Source: Romanomermis culicivorax (lineage: Eukaryota; Nematoda; Enoplea; Mermithida; Mermithidae). From it: a DNA stretch of 64,000 nucleotides. The notes under the pieces are model-generated. The model worked only from the letters and a program-made list of their open reading frames with translations, was not told where the DNA came from and ran no database searches. The stretch is from the NCBI GenBank assembly GCA_963922205.1, contig CAWUHX010000092.1, forward strand, positions 558,001 to 622,000, read 5' to 3'. Both the position numbers and the translations under genes were made by a program. Shown one piece after another: positions 21,944 through 36,900 of this stretch (its first letter is position 1; each line of letters starts with the position of its first letter).

Positions 21944-24900
21944 TCAAGAAACGGCCGCTTCTTGTTGCAATTCGTATAGAATTTCGGCTACAGTATGACC
22001 GACCCGGCTGTCCATCAGTTGGGACATGGTTATCGTAATGAATTTCGAAAGGTGAGGTTTAAATTTCAATTTACATTCGGCCGTCAAGTCCGATTTTGAC
22101 GTGCAAAGCAAGGCTTTGGCTGCTCGGCGTAACATGCCAACGCTGGTACCGATTATTTCCGGATTATCGCGTAATGTTTGTAAACTGTGAGTTTGAGCGA
22201 CCTGAAAAAAATTACAAGTTTTCCAGGCTACCATTGATAATTAGCCACAAAAATTATCATAGAGTGTAACCTACATACAGATGGAGACGGAAACGAAGGC
22301 GACTCTATGAGTACTAGGAGGGAAGCAAACAATCGAAAGAAGAAAACCAACAAAGAACCCAAAACAGACGGCAAAACTTGAAAAACAAAATGCGTGAAAA
22401 CAACAAAGAACAACCACGTAAAAAGGCCTGAATTGAAAGAAAATTAGAAATTTGAGAACTACAAATCAAAAAAATATGCGTAGAAGAATAGCAAACATAA
22501 TCAAGATTAATGGATATATAAAAACAACAAGAAACAAGAAATAGACAAAATACAATGAGAAGAGAAAGCAAAAATGAGAAAAGAAACCCAAGAACCAAGT
22601 AAAAGAAAAGCAAATAAAACAGGAAAAATCAGCACAAACAAATAAGAATGAAATGAAACGAAGAAATGTATAAACTGATGGAAAACGGAAAAATTATAAT
22701 CGATTAAATATATAGTTGAGAATAAAAAAAACCGTAAGATGAAACATAATCTGACAAATGACAAAACATGAGGAAGAAAAAGAGGCAAACATGCTATTAA
22801 AACGTATTGAAAATCGCTAAAAAACAGAGTAGACAAAAAGAAATTTGGAATTTCGGTAAAAGTGAACAGAGAAAAGTCAAGAAAATGATATGTACCAAAA
22901 ACTTCAAATCCAAAATTTAAAAAAGGAAAGTTTACAACTATGATCTTAATAGGAAAATTTTGAAAAAACGAAAAGTCACCTACCCTAAGCATATCACTGT
23001 TCGCCTGTTCCAAAAACGTTGCCAGCCGTTCAATCATAGCTGTTTCTAGAGCGAAAAATCGGCACGCCTCCGGACTGGCCTGACACATCGACGCTACAAT
23101 CACCAAAGCCATTTCACGCAAGATCGGGTCGTTGTGCGGCACGCCCAAAATCAACGCCGGCCCGGGCGCCAAAAGAGCCACCAATTTGCGCATAAAACGC
23201 TCGATATTTTCGCGCGGGGGCGTTGCCAATAATAAATCGACGTTCCGCTCGAAGACGGTCAATTTACATAGAACTTCTAGGGCGCAACGATTAGGCGGCG
23301 TGGAGAAATACGATTGGCCGACGACGCCCGCTCCGCTTACTTCGTTCAGATTAGCCGTGGTTAGAACCGGAAGGCTAAAAACCCCGCCCACCAAATCCGA
23401 TTGGCCCGATGTTTTGAATAGAGTCCAACGTATCAGAAGGCTAAAAAGGCGTTCAACCACCGGCTCCGGGTAATCATAAAAGTCCAGGCACGATGCCAAA
23501 TGGCACAAAATGACTAAAGTGTCGTCGCACAGACGTAAAAGATCGTCGTAGAAAAATAAGGGGTCGTCTAAACGGACGGGTGTGTCTTGAACGGCGGCAG
23601 GAGTTTCGACTGAAAAAAATTTTAAATTCAAAATTTGACAGTCGATTATGAAAAAATTGGTTGACAAATTTAACATTATTTTTCTCTTCGTTGAAAACTC
23701 AATGCTAGAATTATCTCTGCAAAGTTAATCATAAAAAAGTGAAAAAAAGCAAAAAATCAAGAAATCAAACCATTAAACAATCCAAATATTATCGTTTCAA
23801 GGTTCCAGAGGGACTAAGTGCTAATTTTCTTCGCTAATCCTAGACAGCATCTCAATTTTGGTTTACTGGGATTCCAACAGTTTTTTACAATTTTTCTTAT
23901 GTGGTAACTACAGGTTTCAGCTCCTAAAAATCTGAATCGAAGTACTGTATAGAAAGTTCATCCATTGAATTTCTTTAATTGAAACGAAACATAGATTTAA
24001 TCAGTATTCGATGCAAAATATTCAAATCGGGAACGTGAAAACTTCAGAGCTGTCGATTTTCCCTGAGCAACATTACGTCTTTGAAAAGATTTCGAGATCA
24101 AGGAAGAACTCATGTGAACTTGTCGATTCTACACTTGAGCAGGCACATTTTCAAAAATGGAGTTTCCCATTGTATAAATTTTGTCTCTCTTATTATATGA
24201 GCAACACATTAAATTTCTGAGCAGGAAAGTGCAGAATCGAAGAAAAGTTGAAAAAGAAAATTTGAAACAAACATATAAGGTGAAACGAAATCACTACTTC
24301 GTGCTCAGATTCTGAGATCCTTTGACAAGACTAAGGCCTTTTTAAAACCAAAAGTTCAAGTTGAAACTTGAACGGTGATTTTACAGCCATATTTGCTTGT
24401 GATCAATTTCGATCTGATGTTAAAATAGAAAGCTGCGTAAAATGTGCAGGAACAATTAAAATTTCGAAAAAATGAAAAATTCTCGAGATCTAGGATTTTC
24501 CACACATAAAATCAAGAATTGTACTCATAATCGAAGTTAACAATTTTACCTTCTTCAACGTCGGTGGGCGGCCATTTTTTTGGCCTTTGGTCGGGCGGTA
24601 TGGGTTTCTGATCGGCATCCAAACATTCGGCGCCCAGCGTCAAAATTTGTGTCAAAATTTTGACCAATTTGACGCTGGGGGCCACATTTTTATTGACCAT
24701 TAAATTTTCATTGTCTGGAATGTAGACTAAAGCACGTAAAATTCCCAAAATCGTGGAACAAACTTCTAATGGACGACGTGCCGTTCGGCCGTTTTCGTTG
24801 ACGCCGAACATTCGCCAAGCTGACTGGCGCATCGAACGTTCGTCCTTGCGGTCGTTTTCCCAATATTCCTTCGATCGTTTAGTCGACGGCGCGACGTCGT

Positions 24901-27900
24901 CGTCTGGCGTTTCCCGACAACGCTGACGTTTCCGTTTTGACATTTCGCTCAAAAAGACGCAAAGCCTGTCGCAAGGATCGTCGCCGTTTTCTTGGACTTC
25001 GTCGGCGACGGCAAGATTTTCTTCTTCGATAGGCGACGCAGCTCGATCTTGAATGTCATCTTTAACGATTATCGTACTATTACTATTATTAGTTTTCGAA
25101 CGTTTCAAAATTGTAACGCAGGGCGTCGCAGCAGCGTAGTCGTCGGCGTTTGAAGACGCAACGAAGGGTGGCGGAGGAGTTGTCGTACGCGCTTTCGACA
25201 CCGGCGAGACGATTTCTTCGGCAAAAGAATCTAAATAACGTTTTAACGTTTCGACTAATATGGATACAAAACCGGGCATGTTGGATAAATCGAAAAAATT
25301 GACCGTCGAGTCGTCGTATAGTAATACTGTTAAAATATTGAGAGCCCAAGACGTTTCGAAGTGAAGACCGGATTTTAGGGCCATGATTAATCGCCATAAA
25401 TCAACTTTTTCTGAAAAACATGATTCTTAAAATAAAAAACAAACAAATTTGAATCAGCATTGTTTGGAGAGTTGAAAACTTGGTTCCGAACAAACTGACA
25501 TTAAATCATTTCGCGCACCTTTTGAACTTATATTTTAATATTTTTGCTCGAAAAAAAGCAATGTATACCCGCTGTGGATAATTTTATAACAAAATTTTCT
25601 TAAATCCAGATTTTTCTAAAAAATACAACTATTCGACAATCATTCTGACTAATAACACTAGAATTTTCAAAAAATTCAAATAATTTTCGTCAAAACTCAC
25701 GAATGTCTTTTGCTAAAATCTTTTTTCTTTTCGCGACTTTCACGCCAGTAGCCTCGACGCAACTGGGACTCAAAGGCGATTCTTTCCTCAAAGTCGGACC
25801 GTAAGGCTGTACTATTCCATACTTTGGGCCTTGTACTTGATTATTCTGAGGAAAAAATACGAAAGAAGTTAAATAAAAACTATGTGTATATAGATATATA
25901 AATCCATTTTTTTAACCTTCACTTTTATAGAAGGTTCGATCACCGTTCTGGCGCTGCTCGCGTTCATACTATTGTACGGGTAAGCGTTCGAAATTCCCGG
26001 CGGCGGAACCTGGGTTCTGTGGGCTGCAACAGGTGGCACTGAAAAATTCAAAAATCGTGGAAGTGAGCGGAGGAGCTTTTTCAGAGTTTCTCATACACGC
26101 TTAAATTTTTTACCGGTAATTGGCGCCAGATAAGTTAATAATTTTCTTAGCTTATCCGGGACAAATTTAGGAGCAGTATTGAACGACAATTATATTTTAG
26201 TTCTCGGATATTAGTCTACACTCCAGCTCATTTTAGCTGCTTTTACACAATTTTTTCTTTGTGAAAAGGGTTGTTAACCACTGTATCTTTTAATTTTGAC
26301 TTGTAAAGATAATTTCGAAACTTGGCAAAACATTTTGAAAATTTGAAAACAGCAACATTTCCCTTGATAAGCACAATTTGTTGTACAATACTCGTAAGAC
26401 ATTTAGAACTTTAAATTTAAACTTTTCCCAACTCCAACTTACAATGAACAGCAGATCCTGCGGCATTTTGACCATAGTAATGCGGTTGCGGCTGCGCCCC
26501 GTACGCCGTCCAAGGCTGCGGTTGTTGCGGGGGCGGCTGTTGTGGCTTCAAAAATCCACTACCGCTGACGTTGTTGTTATCGCCAGACGGTGGAAAATGC
26601 GCCGCTGAACCATTGTAGTAGTTCGACGAAGGTTGCGGCGGTTGATTAGACGATCCGGGCGCCACCGGCGTTTGATGATTAACGGCAGCAGCGGCGTAGT
26701 CCGCATTGGAAACCTGTGATTGTTGTTGTTGTTGCGGCTGAGGAGGAAGCGGGAACGGCTGGCCAGATTTGGCATTCAATTTTTGTTGTTCGATAAGATT
26801 GGAGTCACCGTACGGCAGTGGAGGGCGACAAACCTGTAAATAGGACGCTTGGATATGGAATTAAATTTGGAAAGAATTTCATGACTTGAGGGGCAGAAAT
26901 CTGACGATTCAAATAAAAATACGAAAAATAGCATTATGACAGGCTAGGAACGCGGCGAATTCCTAACTGGGTGAAACTTATTCAAGATATTCAGATTTAA
27001 AATGAACTTTATGAAAAGCATGAAAGTCAAAAAAATTCATTATAAATCTGAAAAATTATCAATAACTCCAACAATGCGCAAATATCTACATATGATTTCT
27101 ACTCATATAATATGGTTGTTTTCTTCATTCCTGTTGTAGAAAGTAAACAAAAGCCCTCGATTTCGATCATTTTCAGCAACTCAATAACGATGAATTAATC
27201 AAGAACTCATGAAGAATCCTGCAAGACTGAGGCTTCGTTTACACTAGAATGTACATGAAGAACTTTTTTGATACTAACTAACTCTAGCAAATGCAACTTT
27301 TTTATCTTTTGTGGTTATCGAGTATATATAGACTACACTCCACAGTTCTGTAAATTTTTGCATAATGAACTTCCACAGAGAAAAACGGATACTTCAATAG
27401 CACTTCGTTCACTATTAGCTATTATACTGCAACCGATTTCAGAATTGCCACTGGGAGATTTATAGCTTCATCTGTGGTAAAGTAAATAACGAAATCAGCA
27501 AATGCCATTTGCTTGGAAATTTTAGCTTCCATCTGTTTTAAACTTCATTTTTGGATCACTTACTACCCAAAATCAGCCTAATGTGAAAACTAATTCGGAT
27601 TCAAATCCAAGCGAATAATAAAATTTCCAAAAATATGTAACCTTAAAACATTATCGCCAAAAGTCAAACTTCATCAAAGCTGAGAGCACATTAAATCCAA
27701 CAATAGATTTGGTTCGAAAGCTTTAAGTCTTTCAGTCGTAACATATAATCGATAGAAGTGCTAATAATAATCATCACACCCTTATGAATCGTTGGCCGTA
27801 ACATTATCCTTTCAGACGAAAAAAATTATAAAAAATGTATATTTTTGGGAGAAAATAATAATTTAAAAAAAATCAAATTTTTAGTCGCTTAAAGCTTCAA

Positions 27901-30900
27901 TTACAAAGTTTATGATTTCAGAAAATGGTTACTATTTTTGAACATTGTTTTTCGGACCTGTTAGGCGAGAAATTTTAAATTTTTTCCTCCAATGATCTCA
28001 ATCTGCGTAGATTTCGTGCAACTGATGACTCAACCCCAGATATCCAGACATTTTTTACACGCATTTTTCTCCTAGTGTATGTAGCATTTTCCTTAGGTGC
28101 AGACTGCCGCATTAGGAAGGAACATGAGGTGTAATACCCTTAACTAATGTCCAAAAAATCGGTCATTGACTGCCTAATTTTGAGACAAAATGACGTGTTT
28201 AGAGGACATTTAGATATACTACCTAGGCAAATTACCTCTACTTTGAACATTTGACCTTGGGGGCCTCTGCTTGTATATAGAACAAAATTTTGGAAACATG
28301 GACAAAAAATCAAATCGTATACAGCGTGTTTTGTGCGAGCCCTTCGGTACACGTTACAAAGATCGGCCAGAAAAACTATGTACGAAGAAAATCTTTTGTA
28401 AACTAAAAACAAAATTCTCCGTGTATTTAACCACAAACCTTCTTCCAGATAGAAATTGAGTTTACGTCAGCGAAAAAGTACACAGTACTGAAAAATGCAG
28501 GTCCGGTTCTTATTCTGTTTTCTCTTGGCAGAATTTTAAGGTTCTGACATTTTGAAATGCTGGAAAATCAATGGTACCTCGATAACTTGTTCAAGAAACA
28601 AAAGATTAAGATTTTCTGTTCAAAAGTATGTCTTTATCATTCGACAAAGTGAGAAATAGACTCATACTTTCATGAGCTTGGAAGACTTCAATTCAAACTT
28701 GAAATTCTCGAAAATTACTTTCATGATGCTCCAAAATTCAAACTCGGCTTCATGTTTAAAAGTAAAATTACAAAAAGATGAAAAAGTTGAGATTTTGACC
28801 TTCTAAAATGTATCAAAAAACTTATCTTCTTCATGTCAAACCACATTTTTTTCTTTTTCCGAAAATTCTATTCTTCAAAAAGCGTGATTTGGGCAAAAGC
28901 AATGGATGAAAGAATCCGAGATCTTCGGCAATACAAGCGAAAAAGAACTACAACGTGATCAATATTGATGAATTCTAATGTCCAATCACTGTAATTTTTC
29001 AAACCTGGTGAAACTGGGCGCCAGGAGCCGTCGGCTCCAAAGGCCTTTGACGCTGTGTGACGTTCGGCTTCGCTACCGAATCGTCGAACGGATTAACGGC
29101 CGATTCTATGCTCATTTGTTGCGTAACGTTCAACGGCAAACGTGACGACGACGAAGCGTCGTTCGACAATGATGCGGAAGTTACATTCGACACCAAGGAT
29201 TGACGTTTTTGTTTTTTTGTCGTTTTCGATTGGCTGGGCGGCCGTTTGGGCGTGACCGATTCGTTTTCAGGTGGGCGGGGCGACGGCGTAGCGAAAAAAT
29301 GCGGCTGCGCGGTTTGCAAACTGCCGGCGGCATGGTAAGTACCGGGAGTAGCGTTACTTTGATGTTGTTGCTGATAAATGTTTCCCGATTCGCCACTGTG
29401 CGAAAAATTGGGCGGCAAAGATTGCGGCGTCATGGGCGCCGCTTGTTGTTGCTGTTGGGGCGTCACCGGCGGCAGTTTTTCTTTTTTGGGTTTCTTTTTT
29501 GATTCGCACATTTTGATCAACGGTTCGGGATCGGATTTATTCAAATCGTAGAAACATTCGTAGGGCAGGACAAACTTGGCGTATTGTTTTTTTATTTGAC
29601 CAGAAGCGCTATTCGATTCGTTGACGTTAAAAACCTTGCACATTTCGCGCCATGCCCGTTTTTTCGAGCACTAAAAATGAAGAATTTGGAAACATTTTTC
29701 TATCTATAAAACAAAAGAGATTCTGATTACTTCCACATTGACAAATTTTCTGAAGTTTTGCTTTTATTCTTTGATTATCTAATACAACAAATTTTTTAAA
29801 ATCCGAACTTTTTTCGTCACTTCAGACAGTCAATTTTCATGACTTTGATTGTGTTTTGATGAAAATTTCCACGAAAAAAATTAATAGGCTTCCGCATTCC
29901 AATCAAGTATATAAATATTATTTGATGTTTTTAGAAGATAACAGGACCTAAATTTAATATGGAAACAAAATCTGATGAAAAACTGTGCATATAAATATAT
30001 TTAACTAAATTACAGAAAATTCACTTGAATTGAACAATTTTCGGTCGGAGCTAACAAGAACCAACGTGAAAACGGAAAAATGACAAGAATTTTATATTTT
30101 CTCAAATGTCCATCAAAAATTTAAGACTCAAAAAGAATTCAAGTGTTGGGATCAAAAGATTTTCAATTTAGAAGTTTCGATATTTTGAACTGATGCACAG
30201 GAATTACTCGTGTTTGGGAAGGATATCCCCAAAAGAATTATCGAACTATCTATTGGCTACCCTCCAAGATTTGACAACCGTATAATCTCAGATAGGGATA
30301 AAGAACCCAAAAATTGGATAAGTTTTTTTGGAACTAAAATTAATCATACCGTACTATTTTCCATTCTTCATTCAACAAATTTAGAATACACGGAAATTTT
30401 TGAAATTTCAAAGCGCTCGGGACGGAAAATGAAGACTCATTATTCAATGGAAATTAACCTTATTCTATTATCTCTTAATATGAGCATTACCTGAACATAT
30501 CCACCATTCTGTTTTACAAATTTGTAAAGTATAAACAGATCGACTGGTTGCTTGGAAACTGTTGGGTGACCACTGGCTAATTGTTGGTACAACGTATTTT
30601 GTACGCCTTGCATTTCACAAAATTGTACATAATGATCCATGAAACGGCGCCGTTCGTCCCATTCGGCGAAATGGCCGCCTTGTACATCGCCGACCAGTCG
30701 ATCAATCAAACCTTGACGATGAACCGGTTGTTGGAGAGCAGCGCCGGGCGGACAAGGCGTGCTGCTCATGTTCATAGGAGGAGGATTATTGGGCATTAGC
30801 ATGCCGGGCGGTGGTCGGTTACTCGTGTGGGAAGACGAAGAATGACGCTAGAATTTAAGGAAAAAAGCTTTTTCGGAAAATGATGTGAATCAGTCGAATC

Positions 30901-33900
30901 TTAGTAAAAAGCAAAAAAATGAGGAAATATTTCAATTCCGGTCATTATCTTTTTGCAACTTACGGTTGAATTAGCGGGCGACATTGGGGTACCGTGCCAC
31001 GAAGGGGAGCTTAAACTCGATTCTGCTTCGTCGGTAGCGTCGCCGGGGCTATTTAGCATGGCTGGAGTTGACGGATGACTGTCCTGAGAAGTAAATTCTA
31101 AATTTACGGACGGCTTTATAGCAGAACGTCGACGAAAAGAGGGTTTACCTTGGCGTGGTTAACCAATTTAGAAATAGAAGCTTTGCTTTCACCGGTTAAC
31201 GGAGTCGACGATAGTCTAGAATCGGAGCTATTCGTATTGACGCTAGGCGTATTTCGGCCGTTTAAGCCTAAAAAGATAACTAGAAAATTTAATGATTGGG
31301 CCTATATTTTGGATTCAATCGAGATAAGTTCGTAGTAAAACTCGATTCGCTTTGAAATATAGTGGAAATTAGAATATTTTCAATTGATTTGCTCACAAAA
31401 AATATTAAATCGTGAATTTTTCGTCATTTCTCCACTCAGTTGATCAATACCACTATTTTTCAGCTGAAAATTCATAAAAATAATGATAGAAAGGTCACTA
31501 GAATGACTTTTCCAACATTTTAGAAGCTTTCGTATTCAAAAACTGCAGCGATAGTTATTGTTTTAAACATATTTATATAGCAATCAGTCAAATTATTAGA
31601 AATCTGATGCTATAGCATACATGTTATTAGGGGGGAGTGCTATGGAAACCCCCCCCAGAAATCGTCGACCATATAGCTAGCCATTGGGCGACCGCCCTCC
31701 CCCCCAGGATTTTCCAATCCTATGGCTAGCCATAGGGTAGCCTTACGGACCCCCATACTTTTGGTCGGAAAAATGTCAATTTTTTGATGAAAAATATCAA
31801 TTTTTAAACAAAAAAATGGTCAAAAACATCAATTTTCTCGGCGCTTCGCGCCATAACTACATTCTTTATCATTTTCTAGACAAAAATTACTATTTTTTGA
31901 ACTGTATTTCGGAATTTTTTACCTTCAAGGACCTCCCCCCCCCAAATTTTGGGGCATTACTGACCTCCGGCCCAAAAAAGTGGCCCAACCCCCCCCCCCA
32001 GACCTCGGGGCTCCGTTACATGTATGTGCTATAGACTTCTTTATGTGAATTTTTTAATGTTTTTGCTGACAAGAGAGCGAAAAAAATCAGCAAGGGGAAA
32101 AATTCTGACTTTGGTTCTCATCTGTGGAAAAACGTTTAGGGAAAAACACACTTGGTTGGAGATATTGTAAAGAATTTGACGCACGTTAAGGTTAGTTACT
32201 TGTCTAAAGCACACCCGAAACAAGGAAAGTAATGTGGATTGTTTAAATCAGCTTCCGCATTCATTCTAGATCAGATACAGAGCACCCCATGGTGGGGTAT
32301 GGGGGGTAGTACCCTGGTCTTTGATTTGGAAACTCATTTACTACCCCAGCAAAAACAGCTCACTATTGCAAAACATTTTGGTAGACCTCATCCTGATTAG
32401 GGTATCGTAATTCGAGAAAAATTGCACAATGTGTGCCACAGAAGAATTACTCTCTGGTCTTTTAGACACATCTGACCAGATGATTATGAAAAAGTATCTA
32501 ACTTCTGTGCCATATAGCCATTTTTAGGGACGGATATCAGCACATTTATAGTATATACTGCTTGTAGAAATGTAGAATATCATTTTAAATATGACTGAGA
32601 GAACAAATAATGAGTTATGTTAATGTGTCATTTATAAGACAAAAAGGTAATCTCAAAAAATCGTCCCGTGATGAAGAAAAACATTATGTTCTGAAATTCT
32701 TTGTCCTCATCCTGCTCTTTCTTTTTTCCGTTTCTGCGTTGGATCTTCTATGCCAGTGCGCATATGGTTATATTTCTCCACCCAAGCTCGGGCATACTTT
32801 CCTGCTTTGAGTTAGGACATCTGAGGTATGTTGACGCGGATGTACATGAGTGCAGGATTGGTATCTGGTTTCAAACTTATGATTCATAATCGAATGTGAT
32901 TAATAATACAAAAGCCACGTTCGGCATCAGCACTTCCAATTGGAAGGAGTAGTACAACCTTATTAGTGATAGAATGTGCTCATACCCCTGATGATACTGG
33001 TCAAAATCATGTTTCCAAAAATATGTTGTGTCTGATTTTTCAAATCTGTAGGAATCAGTTGATGCGACAATTTTCACCCAAATGTGTGACCATTGCGCAT
33101 AATTAGTGCATTCATGTTGCATGACTGGGAGCTGGAAAATGGGGTAGAGACAATGAAAACATTTTGAATGTTGCACGAAAAACGTTTTTTGATCGTAAAA
33201 ATGTAAAGCAAGAGCATTATTGAAAGTGAAAACTGTTTTATGGAAAGTACCCACCCCATACCCAACGTAAGAAAGAGGGAGCAAAAAAGGTTCACGGAGC
33301 GCAGCATATGGGAAGTACTACCCTTATGATTTACGATTTTACCACTACCCGAATTTTCGACCTTGGGGACCTCAGCAGATATAACACTCCAGTAAGTACG
33401 ACGACGTTAAAAAGCACCGTAAACGAAAACTCAATTTTCAATGTTCGAAAAAAACCAAACTAAGTTACATTCAAAGTATACAGTAAATTATGAAATTTTG
33501 ACTCTAACAAAGGTAAAATATTTTCCTGCATACAGTGTTTTTTCTTTTTGGTGATTCCTGCACTTGTGCAAAACTTTTTGAGTCATGTGTTTCATCACAT
33601 ATATACATCTATTATGTGTCGGTCATTGATTCTGAACTTTTAAAATCAATTATTTTTTTATTTTGAGATTTTAAAACGTCTAGTCAAAAGGCTATAAATT
33701 TGTTCAAATTTGAGGTTGAATTACACATTAAATTTGTTTTCTCCTACATATTGACTATTATTGTGTTGTAACAGAAAAGACAGCAGTGCAGAAACTTTTT
33801 TAGCTTTTCTGCACTGTGCAGAGAGCCGGGTGCAGAAAAAAACACTGCTTGCGTATCAATTTAAACTGAAACTACTCAACATCAATCCGATATGGTAAAT

Positions 33901-36900
33901 TGGCAGGGTGCATTGTTAAATTTTCTGTTTCGCTACATACAACCTTCCTGATCGAGGAACTTTTACTAAAAACTTATCATACCGAATATGCGATACAATT
34001 TGTAAATTTCCGTTTTCAGTTTTCGAGAATCGCACCATAATGTACAGCATAGCAATTTTCTGATGAGGGTCAGCCACAATTTTTTTTCAACAGTGCTCAG
34101 AACTCAGTCAAGAGTGATTAAAATGCTGGAAAATTTTCTTTTTAGATTTTTCTCAGTGTACTCTCCAGTTCAAATTTAGAGAAGAAAGCTTTTTTAATAA
34201 TAATTTTCAACATTTTAAAGTGAAATATCCAGGTTTTCATGCAAAATGTAAAAATCCCCAAAAAAATCTGCTGGAGAACAGGACACGGGACCTCCTAAAT
34301 CCGCCAAGAACATATATGGATCGCCTTGGATTTATGCAGTAAACATCGAATATAAAGAAATCAAAAAGGTTTCCGGATAGTACTGATCCAGTCTCATCGA
34401 CATTGGGACGCATAAAAACATATGTCTTTTACCTTGTTTTGTGTCTTCACCGTAGATTTGAAAATTTTGTGACTGAATCATGCCGTTGCGGACGAACATT
34501 TTGGCGCCCGGATGCGGCGGCATATTGTAAACCATATTGCCACCCGGCTGCTGTGGATTATTGGCTCCGCTGTAGGCCATTTGCCGATAGGTGTCCATAT
34601 ACACCGGACCGCGGAAACGACCGCCACTGCCGACGGCCGGACCGTTGAAGGCGGCGATCGGATACTGGACTTGGTAGGGACCAGTGGCGTTAAAAGACGC
34701 CTGTTGTTGAGAATTGACATTCGGCGGGAACTGGTGCTGAGGATTGAGGCTAGGAGCGAAGGCTGAAGAAAGCAATCATAAAGTAGGCCGTCGGAAGTGA
34801 GCGGAAAAGAAAATAAAAATTGAAAAAAGAAGGAGGGAAAGAAAGAAAGATGGAAAATAAACAGAAAAATATAACAAACTGAACATGAGAGAAAACGAAA
34901 AATTGAACCAAAACAACAAGAAAAGGGAAAAAAATAAAAACGACAGAAGATAAAATAGACAATAGCAGACTAGAGAAATAGAAAAAAGACAGAAATGAAT
35001 TTTATTCTTCTAGAAAAAATGTTTAAAAAAAAGAGAAAAGGGAAAACGAAAAAATAACTAAGGGAAAGAGAAAAAAATCGAGAAGCGAGAAAGAAACAAA
35101 AAAGAGAAGGAAGAAAAAACAAAAGAAGAAAGATGAATACAACAGAACAGAACATTAAACTGATGAACCAAATATATTTATATAGTATTTACCAGGAGCC
35201 GTTGCCGGTGAAACCGGCGAATGCCTCATCTGTTGAACGGTCGTCGCCGGGCTGCTTCTGGCCGCTTCTGACGCGGCGGGAGTCAGCGACGACGAAACGG
35301 AAGGGCTACGATTCGTACTTTGTTGATGTTGTTGGATCAATTCGACGCTGGGCGATTTTTCGGCACCGCTCTCTTGCTTCAAGGCAGCAACAGCCGGGTG
35401 TTGTTTGGGACCTGGAAAAAGTGTTCCCCATAAATTTTCTATTAAAATTAAAAGATATCGTCCGAAGATTCACCAGAAGTTTGCTGTTGATCTTTTTGTA
35501 TATTGATCAACGTTTGACCGTGATTCGACGAAGAATGCGCCGCAGGCGAATTCGGAAACGACGACGTCGCAGATTTGGGTTTCGATTCCAGTCCGTTAGA
35601 CTGCAACAAAAAAAATTCTTTATGAAAATCAACTGTAGGTAGCTTGCTTTCCAGATTAAAAAATTAACACACGAAATATTCTTACCGTAGGAACATCCGA
35701 CGACTGCTGATAACCGAACCTGGCCGGAGGAGTACCAGCCGTCGTAGACGGTAACGTCGGAATATTCAACGGACTCATAAAGCTATGCGGATTGTACTTT
35801 AATATACAAATGAATCAAAAATTCGTTTTCCTTAACGCTTCAAATTGGCTCACTTGTTGAGGGAGACCCGCAGTCATGTAAACCGGAGCTCCAGAACCTG
35901 TAGCACCAGCGAATTGACCATGAGGTCGTAATGGCAACGTTTGATAAGGAGGAACGCCGCCGGTGGTCATAAAACTCGGCATCATGCCGGCCTGATGCAT
36001 TTTGATTTGATTGGCCATGGCTTCGGCTGTTGTGACATTCTGGAAATGAAATCGGAACTGATTGAACATAAATCCAGCACAAATTTTTCGCTGACTTGTT
36101 GAAACAGAGTAATGGCAGTTTCACCAAAATTTCCCAAATCAAATACTATTAACAGTCTAAAAAGCATTATCTACTCGAATTTTTGACTTTGCTTCGTTAA
36201 CAAGATACGGCAGTAAAGTTTCCGAAAATGAATATTATGACTTATGATCAATGTAGCAAACAAGATCTACTCAGACGTAACCGAGAGTGTGAAATGCTAT
36301 AAAAATCTGCAATAAGTCCTTAGGTTCTTGGATGTATTGACTTATTAGATTAATCTTTTGATTGTTCTTTCATACTTTTATTGATATTTTTCCTGCATTT
36401 GGGTTTGCTAAAAATTTGGAAAATTGAGCAATAAGCCCTTGACTAATAACTCATACAGGAAAGGTAAAAGTTGATGTAAATTCACAATCAGCTCATGGAA
36501 ATTCATTAGAACCTAACAACTGAACAGTCCTATCTGATGCAGATGTAGGATCATTTGAAGGTAACAAGTGAGCTGAACTCTGAATTGGCTCATGGTGATT
36601 TCACGGGAGCTGCTAGGGAGCTAGTTGAAGATGCAAGGGTCGTCACCATGAGACGAGAGGTTACTGAGCTCAGGAAAATCACGGAAAATAACCCAACCGC
36701 CATTGTTTTCAAATTTTTTAGCGCTCCACATTATAAACAGCCTTTTTATAGACTTTAGTGACACATAATTGCGTGAAATTTTGGTGGTCAAAATTCGGAA
36801 ATTTGGATTGAGGAGTCTTCTACCAAAAAGGCCACTACCCGTAACTGGAGGGAAGGTTAGGGGACACGTCCATCAACTCGGTCAACCCTAGTGCCCATAT

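Larger units (their letters stand above)
31268..34432 (-). other. ARID1 intron 7, carries two small transposons
   Basis: Holds the elements at 31.61-32.03 and 33.53-33.85 kb. The frame open on the minus strand at 32877-33284 (135 codons) has no family signature I recognise and no splice context; I leave it uncalled. A gene nested here cannot be excluded. Confidence 0.45.

Noticed and set aside
22507-22980. C-terminal extension of the ARID1 exon frame beyond 22984
   Set aside because: Low-complexity Phe/Leu-rich read-through of the intron; a GTAGGT donor at 22983 joins in phase to the conserved last exon.
32877-33284. Minus-strand frame of 135 codons in an ARID1 intron as a transposase or nested gene
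   Set aside because: No recognisable motif, no splice context, ordinary AT-rich composition.
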